From Ursus arctos (Eukaryota; Chordata; Mammalia; Carnivora; Ursidae), in contig NW_026622786.1 of the NCBI RefSeq assembly GCF_023065955.2, positions 41,960,938-42,024,937 on the forward strand: 64,000 nucleotides of DNA. The letters run 5' to 3'. Shown here piece by piece: positions 1-13,000 of this stretch (the stretch's first letter is position 1; every line of letters starts with the position of its first letter). The notes under the pieces were generated by a model. The model had not been told where the DNA came from. It saw only the letters and a program-made list of their open reading frames with translations, and made no database searches. The position numbers and the translations under genes were made by a program.

Positions 1-1207
1 AAAAATTGAATATAACTTCATATGGTTCAAACTAATATACATAAACATTCATGCACAAATGTAAGCAATGTATTCTTGCTGGCAAAAAGTAAAAAACAAA
101 ACAATACTATGTATTACATGCCTCTAGAAAATAGCCTAATATTTGAGAATTTTTATTTCCTTTGAATTACAGAGTAGTTTTACTTGTTTATGAAATTTTT
201 GTAGTTTATTAACTTTTTGAACTATGTTATAATGTAGGTATATTTGAAAATGAATTCTAACAAGCTTATTAATAGATATTTTAAAGTTTCTAAACTTCTA
301 TGATTATTATTCCTACTAACAACTTTGAGAAAAAAAATAGGGTTAAGTGAAGAATAATTGAGAAATGGCCAAACTGCTTTTCTAATTTTGTTCCCTGTAT
401 CAATTTTTTAAAACCATATTAATCCTATAAATAGTTTAAATTTCAAAGCATGATGAAACAGTAACAATACCTAATTTAAATTCCCTGTATCATATACTGT
501 GACTTTGTTATAACTATAAAAGGCATACATTATTCTTTTCCACCCTAACACTATTACCAGTACTAGTACTAAGATTAGTACAGTACTTTATTCTTTTAGG
601 AAACGTGCAGGACCTTCTAAAGTTGTCAACGATACAAATAAACTTCTGGCCCATGAGTAAAAAAAAAAACAAAAAACTAGATTCTAGTGAATTAAATTTA
701 TGGTATAATCAAGGCAGTTTCATCTACAGGAGGATAGACCTTATCTAGTGTCAGTGTCATCTAACAACAGTCATCAAAATTGCAATTAATACAGTACTTT
801 AAACAGGGGTCACTGTAAAACAACTTTATGGCTATAAATACAGCATGTGCTCCTTGGAGAAAACGTTTTAAATTTGAAAATGAAGATGAAAGCAGTAGTT
901 ACCCTTAATCCTACCATCCTGAGATCATCACTTTTAAATGTTTTGGTTTGTTTTCTTCCAGTCTCTTTTCGATAGATACATCATTATGTGAAAAAAAATT
1001 AAATAAAAAAATGTAATCCTAATTTTGAAAATTTGACTCCCTGTAAAATAAGTAAATGAGCGATTTTTTATTAGTGCTCATTATATGAAGTGCCCTCCAT
1101 AAATAAGCAATTTTAAAATAAAATTTAGAAGTCATCATTCTTTAATAGTCCTTGTTAGGAACACAATATTTTCAAGTTGCCTAAGACTTAGAGAGCATCT
1201 TATTATT
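1..1207. other. Intergenic AT-rich DNA
   Basis: No ORF, RNA gene or recognisable repeat seen. Probably the interval between DNAJB4 and the next gene (GIPC2 in human synteny, from memory). Confidence 0.5.
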
Positions 1208-1320
1208 TTACTTATTTGTTTTTTAATTTTAAGCGGGATCCGTGCCCAACATGGGGCTTGAACTCATGACCCTGAGATCAAGAGTCACATGCTCTACCAC
1301 CTGAGCCAGAGACGTGCCCC
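1208..1320 (-). mobile_element. Old SINEC copy
   Basis: Reverse-oriented tRNA-related head: GGGGCTTGAACTCATGACCC ... CTGAGCCAGAGACGTGCCCC. Diverged, body truncated. Confidence 0.85.
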
Positions 1321-1919
1321 TTGAGATCATCTTATTAAACATTTAATTTTACTAATAAGAAAAAGCTAAGGCAGTGAGGTTAAACAACTTGACAAGGTCA
1401 CAAATGTTATTTATTGGTATAACCTGATGCTTAGTAGTATTCTTTCCAACCTCACTTTGCTTTTCATCTTAAGTGGGTCATATTTTAAATAGGCCACCCT
1501 CTAGTACTATATTATTATGTATTTTAATTATTTCAGCCTATACTTCAGAAGTAAGCAAAAACATTACTTATAAAAAAAGAAATGATACATTGATCTTCTT
1601 TCTCCAAAGTCATTTGTTAAAACACATTATTAGTAGTTTAGGCATTTTGATAATTGCACAAATATGAACAACTAAAAATATAAGCAACATACCTATCACC
1701 CTTCCAAGAAACAATCTTTTTTTTAATATGTCAAGGCTTAAACTGTGTGAGCCTCAACTATAAGACAGCATGAGAAGTTATGCAGAACTACTGCCTAGTG
1801 AAACTAATGAAAAAAAATTTTAAACACCTATTTAAGGTCTCTGGAAATGGTTCTAAAGTCATACAACAAATGAAGAAACATTTATTCAATAAAACCTATT
1901 AAAGTTTTATAGAAACAGT

Positions 1920-4110
1920 GAGAATCTGTGGTGTTTGGCCAAGACCCACTCTATCCTTCTCCTTTCTAGCTCAGTAAGATGGAAAGTCCACTAGAGACTA
2001 CCATAGCTAGGAATATTCCTGTTTCTCCAATCTGAAGAATTATAATTCACTCAAAGGATTATCTTCCTGGGAAGGGCAGGACCTCATCATTTCTCATCCT
2101 GCCCCAGCTACTTGTTGCTAGGCTAAATTCTGGTGAATGTGAAGGAGAGTTGGGGGACTCCCTTCTTCCACCACCATGCCCCCCTTCTTGGGAGAGAAGG
2201 ATCCACCTTGGGGGCAGCTCTACTGAAAATATTGGAGCTCTCGCGGCCCTTAGCCTGGCTCAAGGGGCAGGGTTTCCATGCTGGGAGAGACAAGCTAAAG
2301 AATCGTGGGGCTACTCCCAAATTGACCCCCATCCCCATATTCAGCTTCTAAAGCAGGGTTGTCACCCCCCCAAAAAATTATCATTGTTCTTACCCCTTCC
2401 CTACCGGCCAGCACAGGTTTGCCAGAGAGACAAGAGGAAAAAGACAAAGAGGAGGTGCCTTCCAAGGGATCAGAACACATCTGAAACAAAATTTCAGAAC
2501 TATCCCTTCAAAGGAATCCTACTTTGATTTAATCAGTTTGCTGAGCAATTTATGACCCAAAGGCGTTGTTGAAAACAATAGAATATCAGTCAGCAATTAG
2601 TATAGTTTAACAGGTGGGTGTGGTCAGGGAAAAAGAGAGAACCTTGCCAAAAACACTATTATCCCAGGGTGACTATGGACATACCCAAGCCTGCATTCTC
2701 TGAAGAGCAACATCAGAGGCTTCGCTTTATGGGGGAAATAGACTTGACTAAAATAACTTAGCCAGTCACCAAACAAGTAAATAACAAGTCCTAGAGGAGG
2801 TTGGGAACTAGTACCCAGAGTTGCTGTATTATCTAAAATGCCTAATATCCAACAACAGCAACAACAAAATCACAAGACATGCAAAGAAATGGAAAGTATG
2901 ACTCATACCTCAGGGGAAAAAAGAATGCAAAAGAACTGCTTCTGAAGAAACCAGGTGTTGGATTAAAAAGACAAAACTTAGAAGAAGTCATTGTAAATAT
3001 GTTCAAAGAACAAAAAAAAAGGAAACCATGATTAACTAAGTAAGGGAAATATGATGACAATGTCTCATCAAATGAAGAGTATCAATAAAGAGAAATCATA
3101 GAAAAGAACCAAATGGAAATCCTAGAGCTGAAAGGACAATAAATGAAATGATAAATTTACTAGAGGGGCTCAACAGTAGATTTGAACTGGCAGAAAAAAT
3201 AATTAGCAAACTTGAAGATATATTGATGAGATTATGCAATCCAAAGAATTGAGAGAAAAAGAATGAAGAAAAATGAACAGAGCCGCAGAGAATGGTGAAA
3301 CACCATTAAGGATACCAATATATGCAAAACCAGAAGGAGAAGAGAGAAAGAAAGGAGCAGAAAAAAATATTTGAATAAATAATGGCTGGAAATGTCCCAA
3401 ATTTATTGAAAAACATTAATATAAATATAAACAAACTCAATATAGGATAAGCACGGAGATCCACAGACATCAGAATAAAAATGCTAAAAGCCAAAGACAA
3501 GGAGATAATCTCAAAATTAGCAAGAGACTAATGACTCATTATTTACAAAGGAACCCCAATAAGATTGGTTCACCTATAACCAGAAATAATGAGGCCAGAG
3601 ACAGTGAAATGACATATTCAAAGTGCTCAAAGAAAAAAATCTGTCAACCAAGAATCTTGTATCTAGCAAGGCTATCTTTCAAAAATGAAGGCAAAATAAA
3701 GATCTACCCAGATAAACAAAATCAAATGAATTTGTTGATAGCAGACCCACCTTACAATAAATACTGTCAAAAATTCTTCAGGCTGAAAGCAAGGAGCCCA
3801 GGTCAGTAAATTCAAATCCACATGAGCAAACAAAGAGCATTGGCAAAGGTAATTATGTAATTATAAAAGACAGTATAAATGTATATTTCTTCTTAACTGA
3901 TTTAAAAAGCAATTGTATGAAACAAGGTATATGTAATGTGTTCTTGTGACTATAACATACTATTATTTGCCAACAACAGTACAAAGGAGGTGAAAACAAG
4001 GATGTATTAGAGAAATTATAAATAGTAAACCAGCCCTGCACACTTAGAATAAATCCCACTTGGTCATCGTGTATACCCTTTTTAAACTTCATGAGAATAA
4101 ACCTATATAA
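1920..4110 (+). repeat. Ancient L1 5' region/ORF1 remnant
   Basis: 2620-4110 resembles old mammalian L1 sequence: AACAACAGCAACAACAAAAT, an ORF1-like stretch, and TCTGTCAACCAAGAATCTTG followed by CTACCCAGATAAACAAAATC. Frames are broken by many stops. 1920-2620 is GC-richer, probably the same element's 5' end, less certain. Confidence 0.55.
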
Positions 4111-4248
4111 CTAACCCAGCAATTAATTTTTAAATAATACTAAGGCCCCATTATCAGTTCAGGGTTCCAATTTTAACTTCTAACAATCTCCTCCAAAATT
4201 TATGCATCAAATACTCTGGGAAAAGGGCATAAAATGTATAACAATTCC

Positions 4249-4354
4249 TTTTTTTTTTAAGTAGCCTCAACACGGGGCTCAAACTCACAACCTTGAGATC
4301 AAGACCTGAGCTGAGATCAAGAGCCACTTAACAACTGAGCCACCCAGGTGCCCC
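4249..4354 (-). mobile_element. Old SINEC copy
   Basis: T8 followed by a reverse head ending GAGCCACCCAGGTGCCCC. Confidence 0.85.
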
Positions 4355-4621
4355 TAAAACTATTCCTATTGTGTAATTAATCCTCTGAAGTTGGCTGTGC
4401 CCATTTTCATGATTGCTTTAATAAGTAAGGGAGTGTAATTTATAAAAACCACAGTACAATATAATTTCCCCATCTGAGAGGGTTGTTTCTGAAACCATTG
4501 AAGAAGAGAAAGGATTAGCTGAGGAATTTAAGTTGCTGTGGGAAAAAAAAAAGTTTTAGGCACAACCCTAAGAAGTTAGTTTTTAGGTTCTCTAAAATTA
4601 AGATTGTATTAAATAAGGAGA

Positions 4622-4830
4622 GGGGCACCTGGGTAGCTCAGTCGGATGAGCATCTGACTTTGGCTCAAGTCATGATCTTGGGGGCCTGGGATCAAGCCCC
4701 AAATTGGGCTCTATGCTCAGTGGGGAGTCTGCTTCTCCCTCTCCCTTTCTCTCTGCCCCTCCCCACCAGTTATGCTCTCCCTCTCTCTCTCTAATAAAAT
4801 CTTTTAAAAAATGAATAAAATAAATAAAAA
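4622..4830 (+). mobile_element. SINEC copy
   Basis: GGGGCACCTGGGTAGCTCAG head, CT-rich body, AATAAAATCTTTT A-tail. Confidence 0.92.
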
Positions 4831-5132
4831 CAGAATAGTCTATTTTTTATTAATAGTCTATTATTTAATTAATAATAAATATATGGTTTATCATATGTCA
4901 CTCACTAGAAACCTTTCAGGATCTCCCATTCCCACTTCAAATTTGTTTTTGTTCTATTGGACCTGCTAGGCACATTAAGAAGACAATTAAGAAAAGAAGC
5001 CTAACCTCATTCTAAATGTTTAATACTTTTCAGATCTTATGATTCTCAGTTAATGCTGTCTCTCGAACCCCTCCATACCCAGTCCTAGAGATGCAAAATA
5101 TATAATTGATTTAAAATATTGTGTAACTTTTA

Positions 5133-5340
5133 GGGGTGCCTGGGTGGATCAGTGCAGTTAAGTATCTGCCTTTGGCTCAGGTCATGATCTCAGGGTCCTT
5201 GGATCAAGCCCCAAATTGGGCTCTATGCTCAGCGGGGAGTCTGCTTCTCTCTGTCTCTCTGCCCCTCCCCACTGCTTATGCTCACTCTCTCTCTCTCTCA
5301 AATAAATAATCTTTAAAAAAAACTCTTAATAAAAAAAAAT
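5133..5340 (+). mobile_element. SINEC copy
   Basis: GGGGTGCCTGGGTGGATCAG head, (CT)n and AAATAAATAATCTTT tail. Flanked by imperfect repeats around TGTAACTTTTA. Confidence 0.92.
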
Positions 5341-5619
5341 AAAATATGTAACTTTTAACTTATTAAAAAATGTAAATATTTCTCAAGCTCTTCTCTAGTA
5401 CAGAACCTATTATAACTTAACACTGCTTTCTGTCCAGATTTTTCATATTCATCTCAGTGCCATCCCTTTAACAGTAAGAGGAATGGAGTTCTTTGCTGGT
5501 TTTATTTCTCATGTCTAAGGCTGTATCCAGAACTTCTTACTTTCCTCTGCCATTTACTTTACTCTCCTTTTCTTTATCCAATCTCCAGTTTCCTCTTTTT
5601 AAAATTATCTCTATAAGAA

Positions 5620-5728
5620 AGGAGCCTGGCTTGCTTAGTCAGTAGAGCATGTGACTCTTGATCTTGGGGTCATGAGTTAGAGTCTGATGTGTGGCATGGA
5701 GTTTACTTAAAATAAGAAAAAAAAAATT
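5620..5728 (+). mobile_element. Old short SINEC copy
   Basis: GGAGCCTGGCTTGCTTAGTC, then CTTGATCTTGGGGTCATGAG and an A-rich tail; lacks the CT-rich body. Confidence 0.8.
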
Positions 5729-6675
5729 GAAAACAATTTTCTGTGTAAGAATGACTCAGGAACTGCATTCATTCAAACCAAATTTCTAAAAGCTACAGAG
5801 AAGTGTACCTATCAATTTTTAGTTCGGGAGAGATTACTGTATTTGCAAATGATTGTAGAGCATCTATATGCATTGTACTCATTACAAATTTTTCTCAATA
5901 AAATCTGCAGGGTTTTTTTTTCTTCCTCCCTTCCTCTTCCTCCCCTCAACACCTCCCCTCTCTCTCTCTCTGTCTTTACAATAATATAATATCACAAATT
6001 TTCAGTAACTTTTTTACTTGGAAAAATATTAATTCAATTTATATTATTTATCTAAAAGCTCAGATGTGAACTTGAAGTATTTTGAGAATAACATTGGCAT
6101 ACATTTTTTAAGTTAATGATGGATACATTTCAATTCTGAGCTCTTAATTCCCTTCTTAAAAAAAATAGCAGTTTTCATAATTAATCTTTCAAGGTTTCTA
6201 GTTAACACCGTGAAATGATAGGTTCATATTCTACATGCTCATAAATGACTCAAAATATTTCAGATGTGCTGAATTACACAGACTACACAAAGTAGGTAAA
6301 TGTACTTTAACAGAATTTGACCTAGTCTTGGAAATTTAACAACAGGAGTCATCGTAACATATTGGTAGGAACTGTTACTGAGAATAAGAAACAAGGTATC
6401 TCAGGAATTCCCTTACAAGCTTGCTTTTTAGCTACAGGCAAGTCACTTAGGATCTCTGGGTTTACTTCATCTAGAAAACGTGATCTCTAAAATTCTCCCA
6501 GCTCCAAAACTTTTATGAATTTTATGAATTAAAAATATCACAGAAAAAAAAAGAAATGATAAAAAGGTTAAAATATTCAACCTATAGAACTTGTTTATTC
6601 AAATAAATATTGATTAAGCTATAATTTAAAAGTAACAAATCACTTTTCTTTTTATAATTCTCCATAAAGTGGGAA

Positions 6676-6717
<42 letters not shown>

Positions 6718-7767
6718 ATATATATAAAAGCCAGGTATATAGGCAGTACACTACATTACAGATTGCTGGATAAACACTGTGTTATTAGATTATGGGTAAT
6801 GTTTAACCTTAACTCTGTGAGGTTAATAGTCCTTGAAATATGAGGATACAGTAATTACTTCTAAGCCATGTACCGAGTCCAATCACATATATTAATTTCA
6901 TTTTATCCATCATAACTAGTCAAATTATAGGTTTTTTCTTAAAAATAAACAAGCAAAAGTATTTTCAATTGCTTGCCCCCAAGAAAGGCTAATAATAGGC
7001 AGGGGGTGATGAGCTAAAATATAAAGGGTCACAAACGCAGATGTTTTCAGAGGCAGCAAAGTAAATGAACTAAACGTGTGAAGTGGCTTTATATAACACA
7101 ATTGAGACTGGTAGGTCAGTGAGAACAGAACAGTGCACGCCTTGCCTAAAAACATCCTAATTATAAAGCATAAGCAATCTGGTTTTTCTTGTAGGAAAGA
7201 TAAACATCTCTATCAATTAGCTTACTGGCATCTCTAGTATTGCAAAACTATTTCAGGTATCCAAGTATGTGGCTGAATTTAAAGAGAACATTTTAAAATC
7301 AAAAGTACTGAATAAATAAGTAAATAAAATCAAAAGTACTTTCACAATTTACATAAGAAAACTTTAAACTCTTTTACATTAATTTAACACTCAACATATA
7401 AAAATTGGGCACCAACTACATGCTAAGGCATTATCAGTATCCTTTAAGGCAAGAAAGATACTGGCATACTGTGCCTATATAGCAATGAAAATCAATTTTT
7501 TTTACTACTAGAAGAATAATTCTGTACTTTAAAAAAATACTTCTTAGTCCAAAGATTATCCATCCACCTAATCTATAAAACCTTAATTTAACTTGGGAGA
7601 AAATGTTTGATCAAAAAAATTGCAATAAATGACAGTGGGTTTAATACAGAAATCACATCCACCACTCTTGACTGATGCTTTTCAGCTCTATCTCTTTAGA
7701 CCTGTGAGGAAATTTTTGTAGTTTATGCTTCTAATTAGCTGAATTCTCTGGCATTTTCAACCATTTT
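5729..7767. other. Intergenic, no gene; MIR-like segment and a CA repeat
   Basis: AT-rich. 6425-6520 (CAGGCAAGTCACTTAGGATC) resembles a MIR core. Nothing else supported. Confidence 0.45.
6677..6715. repeat. (CA)n microsatellite
   Basis: About 19 uninterrupted CA units followed by GTATATATATA. Confidence 0.95.
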
Positions 7768-7892
7768 CTTTCTTTTCTTTTTTTTTTTTTTCTTTCTTTC
7801 TTTCTTTCTTCCTTCCTTCCTTCCTTCCTTCCTTCCTCCTTTCCTTTCCTTTCCTTTCCTTTCCTTTCCTTTCCTTTCCTTTCCTTTCCTTT
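7768..7892. repeat. Polypyrimidine microsatellite (CTTT/CCTT/CCTTT)n
   Basis: Roughly 125 bp of pure pyrimidine with three successive repeat phases, joined to the poly(T) end of a reverse SINE, from whose tail it probably grew. Confidence 0.95.
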
Positions 7893-8000
7893 CTTTTTTA
7901 AGATTTATTTTCAAGTAATCTCTACACCCAGGATGGGGCTCAAACTCAAAACCCCAAGATCAAGAGTTGCATGCTCTACCGACTGAGCCAGCTAGGTTCC
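7893..8000 (-). mobile_element. Old SINEC copy
   Basis: TTTTTAAGATTTATTTTCAA then GATGGGGCTCAAACTCAAAA and ACTGAGCCAGCTAGGTTCC. Confidence 0.85.
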
Positions 8001-8004
8001 ATTT

Positions 8005-8540
8005 GCAACTAAAGCATATGATTGTTCCCATCAATTCTATTCTTAGATATATACCCAAGAAAACTGAAAAGTTATGTGCACAAAAACTTGTACAAAAATG
8101 TTCATAGCAGCATTATTCACAACAGCCAGAAAGAGGCAATAACCTAAATGCCCATCAGCTAATAAATGGATAAACAGAATGTGGTATCTCTGTAGAATGG
8201 AACATTATTTGGCCATAAAAAAGGACAAAGTACTGATACATGATGCAACATGGATGTACCTTGAAAACATCATGTTAAGTGAAAGAAGCTAAGTGAAAAA
8301 AAGCCACCTACCCTTTGATCCCATTTGTACTAGATGCCTAGAATAGACAAATCTGTAGAAACAGAAAGTAGATTTGTATTCACCAGGTGCTGAAGAATAG
8401 GAAGTGAGTGCTAATAGATATGGAGTTATCTTTTTCAGGTGATGAAAATGTTCTGAACTTAGTGGTTACACAACTCTGTGAATATACCAACCACTGAACT
8501 ATATACTTTTAAAAAGGTAAGCTTTATGGCATGTCAATTA
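8005..8540 (+). repeat. Old L1 ORF2 end/3'UTR fragment
   Basis: TTCATAGCAGCATTATTCAC, ATGCCCATCAGCTAATAAAT and AGTGAAAGAAGCTAAGTGAA are typical of the end of L1 ORF2; frame broken. 8541-8740 is probably its decayed tail. Confidence 0.8.
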
Positions 8541-8739
8541 CAATGCATAAGGCTGTAAAGTATGTGGTGATTACAACCTATTTACTGAATCTCTAATAAA
8601 AGAATCCTCGTACTCTGCCAAAGGGTGATAGGACCCAGTACACCTTGTACATGTATCAATCATCCTGAAAGTTACTTTTGAACCAAAAACTTTGTGTCGA
8701 GACATCACTCTTACTATGATTAAAAAAAAAAAACAAAAA

Positions 8740-9822
8740 AAACAATTTTTTAAACGTAAATATATTTAAAAAATTAAAACACCTAAGAAATGCAATCTAT
8801 ACATATGAAAAAGTAAAATATTTATATGCATAACAAGTAGTAGCAGTGTCATTCATAAGCAGCAGTTAGTGTTTATTTTCCCCATATTTTGGTTTAACAC
8901 CATAGTGGTAGTTTATTCTTTTTAGGGAAATTGCATAAGATACATATAGCATATGATGAGTAAGTTATAGAAGACTGTGTAATGGAAAATTAATTCCAAG
9001 TAACAATATTTCCTCTAAAAACACATTTATTATTAAACAAATTATTTTAAACTAGTGGACAATAAAGTGTGCCTATAATTTATTAAGTCCAAGATATATA
9101 GTCAACTTGCATAAAATTACATATGGCATTTTAAAAACAGCCTATTTCTAAAATATCAGTAATTCAGGCAATTGGGATTTCCACAGGAGATAAATTGCCA
9201 TTAATTTCCTTTTTATGATGAAAAGGTGTGCCTTAAGAACATTACAACCGTGTTATTAAGAAATGCTACAGCATACTTTAAAACTCAAAATGGTAAAACA
9301 TATATGCATTAGGATATTCTTTTACGGGTCCCAGCCCTGTAGCAGCATTTCAGTTGGAGATTTAAATCTAGTTAACCACATTTCCAAATGACTTGGGTTT
9401 TTATTTCCTAGAAATACATATCACATGTGTAGGTGAGTTAAGAACTTAAATTTCCATTATAAATGAGAAACTATCATACTGACAATGTAAAGATAAAAGA
9501 AATAAAGTACTTGGATAGTCTAGTACTTTATTAGAAATATATCCACTAACTCCATACACAAAAAATTTTACATGTAAGCAAAATACTAAAAACTTCTGAT
9601 TTGGGAGAAATGAAATAAAATACAGTGAACGGTTGTTTCTTCATCTCTAACTGTAAAAATCCCTTTCGCCTATTTATTTGACCCGTCTCTATTCATGCAA
9701 TTTAATGAATCCTAAAAATAATTTACACATCTTTATACAGAATTCACATCTACATCAGTAAACTGCCAGTCCTTTTATATTTTCAGTGCCTTATCAAAAT
9801 ATGGGTAACAAAGTTTTTCATT
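8740..9822 (-). other. DNAJB4: Probable DNAJB4 3'UTR
   Basis: AT-rich DNA immediately downstream of the stop, free of recognisable young repeats, whereas L1 sequence starts just beyond it at about 8.54 kb. Several AATAAA hexamers exist on the minus strand (at 9678-9673 and 9532-9527, and more near 9.0 and 8.9 kb), so the true polyadenylation site cannot be chosen from sequence. The extent is an inference; human DNAJB4 has a long 3'UTR, so the transcript could continue further left. Confidence 0.5.
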
Positions 9823-10056
9823 CTATGAGGCAGGAAGATGTTTCCTAAGTACTTCTTTGGATGATGAGGATATAGTATCTGGGAAGGACACATCAAATTC
9901 TATTAGAAGGTCACCACGCTGGTCAGGATTTTTTGGAAATGGCAGCCCATATCCAATAATTCTTCTCCTCATTCCAGGCTTCACAATATCATTTATTGAC
10001 ATGGGTATGGTTCTTCCATCCATTGTTGGCACATTAACTGAGCAGCCACACAATGC
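9823..10056 (-). CDS. DNAJB4: DNAJB4 coding exon 3 (C-terminal domain and stop)
   Basis: Acceptor TTTCAG ends at 10057, phase 0. Encodes residues 261-337, starting [20 protein letters not shown], through the conserved [16 protein letters not shown] segment, and ending [15 protein letters not shown] before the stop. This covers the second beta-sandwich and dimerisation helix region. The frame joins exactly to exon 2 (260 full codons upstream). Confidence 0.97.
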   Translation of the reverse strand, partial: ALCGCSVNVPTMDGRTIPMSINDIVKPGMRRRIIGYGLPFPKNPDQRGDLLIEFDVSFPDTISSSSKEVLRKHLPAS

Positions 10057-13000
10057 CTGAAATAGACCAAATAAAATTAACAAACTTCAGAACCTCAAAA
10101 GCTCAACAACAATAATAACAAAAACTGGGTGTGAAGGATGAAATCACTAAGGTAAAATTTTAACCTCCAAAAGAATATCAATAATTACAAGACTTTTTCC
10201 CTATTAAAAAATCCCTTTAGGACATGCGTGATCAGATATACTACAAAAGAAGGAAAGGAGAAGGGGAAGGAAAGAAGGAAAGAGAAGTAAAGGATGTCTT
10301 CTACATTGCCTTGAAATGGAATGTTTGGGGTTGCCATTACAACATTTAAGATGCAGAGATGGAACTAGACAAGGAAAGAGGGAGAAATTTAGCAGTGAGA
10401 GGAATAGAATAAGAGCAACTCCCTACTTCTTTGGAAGGAAAAATATTAGGATAAGAAATACATTTATTGGTTTAGTCAACAAATGTTTACTGAGTGTCTC
10501 CTATATGCCACACATTCCTGCTAGATGTTGAGCTTAGGAACCATGAACGCAGACCCCACCTCAGGGAATGCACAAGCAACTCAGAAGCAAACCGGTAATA
10601 ATAATACAGTATAATGTTAGCACAGAGGTGCAGAGGTCTTTTGTGAGACAAAGGGCACCCAGCTTACCCCGCCCCCCCTTAGCTTCTGAGAGTACAGAAT
10701 GCTTGAGCTAAACATTGGATCAGTAGCAGGTTTTGAGGCAGAATGAGGAACAACGGTGTTCCATAGATTAGAACTCAGACAATGACATTAATGTATGTAA
10801 GATAATAATAGAGCAAACCTAGGGAAATGCATAAACCTTTATGGGTACAAATCAGATTTAAAATGACCTTTCATTTTCAGCTAAAAATTCTGGACTTTAT
10901 GGTAGATTCTATGTGGGATCATTTAAGAATTTTAAGCAGGGAACCGACATGGCCATATTTGCAGGATTATAATCCAATTTGAAAAATAGTGTCTAAAAAT
11001 AGAACAAATAAGGATTCATATTAAAGCAGTACACTTATAAATTATTTTAAATTAATATTTCTGTTATATAATTATTACTCCAAATTAACAATTTTAGAAA
11101 AAAATCTTATATATGGACTTCAATTACAATGCATATCTCATAAACCATACCTGTAAAAACTGAGTGGAGTTAAGCCAGTATTAGGCTTCATAGTACACAA
11201 TCTGGTTAGTGCTTAAAGTTGGCATTTAAATTGTTAGTACAAGTAACTAAACTTAGAAAATATAATCTTATCCATAAAAGAGGTATAATAGTAGTACTAC
11301 CTCTGGGTTCTTATGAGAATTTAAAAAATAACATGTACTAAGCATTTAATATTAGCTATTACTTACATAAATTCCCTAAGATTAGATGCATAATTCTGTT
11401 TCAGAATCCCAGGTCCTATTAACTTACCTCTCGTAAACTAATTTTAGCAGTGTAAATTATATTTGATCCATCCCTTTTAAATTTTGGGTGATCTTTATCT
11501 TTAATGATAAAAACAATGTCTGCAGGGATACTAGTTGGTGTTTCATCCCCTTCCCTTGGAAAAGTAATTTTGGTGCCTTCTTTCCACCCTTTTTTAATCT
11601 CGATGGTGAGAATTTTGTCCTCAGATCTGTAACTCCTTCCATCAGGATTTAACCTTTTTCGAGAAATCTTCATCCGTTTGGTACAGCCGGTATATATTTC
11701 TTCAAGTGATACTCTAAGTTCATGAATAACTGGAGGATCTTGTTTGATGCGGGATGGTCCCACAGAATTTCTGTCTCTTGGATATCCATTCATGCTGAAT
11801 CCAAAGGCACTAAAAGGATCTCCATCTACTTCCATTTCATCAGAATCTCTACCACCAGCCATCCGTCTTCCAAAGAAAATTTCAAAGGGGTTGGAACCTC
11901 CAAAAAATGCTGCAAATGTGGCATGAGGATCGCCATGAAAGGTGTACCGGAAGGTACCTCCTTGTCCATCAGTGCCTCCTGCTCCTCCTTTCAACCCTAT
12001 ATGAACAGATAGACACGATTAGAAAAAAGCTTGCAGGGGCGCCTGTGTGGCACAGCAGTTAAGCATCTGCCTTCGGCTCGGCGTGATCCCGGCGTTATGG
12101 GATCGAGCCCCACATCAGGCTCCTCCGCTATGAGCCTGATTCTTCCTGCTTGTGTTTCCTCTCTCGCTGGCTGTCTCTATCTCTGTCAAATAAATAAATA
12201 AAATCTTAAAAAAAAAAAAAAGAAAACTTGCAACTCTTGAAAGTTAAACTTGCAAAAACTGTATTACTAATAAACTCTGGCTGACTTAAGGTTACAATCT
12301 ATTAATATTAATATTAATTAATAAAATGCCATTATAACTAAATGCAGAACAGCTACCTAACTTTTGACCATTCCATCCTAAGTCAAATTTTTAGCTTTCA
12401 AATTCTTCCTCCAAACCCCATCTTTAGTGACCATTTATTCCTGAATTTTTGCTCCACTGGTAAATAAGAAAATAAAACCAGGAACCTCTTATCTCATAAA
12501 CTACTGGTTGGACAATCTGAAGTATATAAATGTAAGTTTTCAAAAGATGTCAACTGAAATAGGTCTTTGCTAATCAATGCAAAATGCATAACCTAAATCT
12601 TTAAGTGCCGTTATAATCAGTGAGCATAATCAATAATATAAAATATTATATTCATACTAACTAGCTTTATTTCAGGTCTCTTACTGTTTAAGAATTAATT
12701 AAATAGAACTCTTTCTGTGGCAGAAAGGGGAAAAATTCTAATAATAGGACACCCTATGAAAAATGTTTTTTTAGACTCCAAAATTATTATCCCTATTCTA
12801 GCTAACAAAATTGTTTATCTAGGCATACTACATGATAGCATTAATTTCAATAGCATGTAGAAAGAAGACTAAAATCAAGTGCTGTAAACCCCCCTGACAT
12901 ATAAAGTCCTTTGGACTGGTTATTTCTGTCTATTGTGGACAACTCACTTCAGACAACAAGATAGTGACATCTTGACCTTGTTCTTTAAGGTTCAACTAAG

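Noticed and set aside
2150..2527. 125-codon ORF
   Set aside because: Low-complexity product without a domain, in probable old L1 5' sequence; overlapping ORFs of similar length on both strands indicate chance.
12036..12110. tRNA-like sequences at SINE heads throughout the window
   Set aside because: They are the tRNA-derived promoter part of SINEs and do not fold as complete tRNAs with intact arms; not called as tRNA genes.
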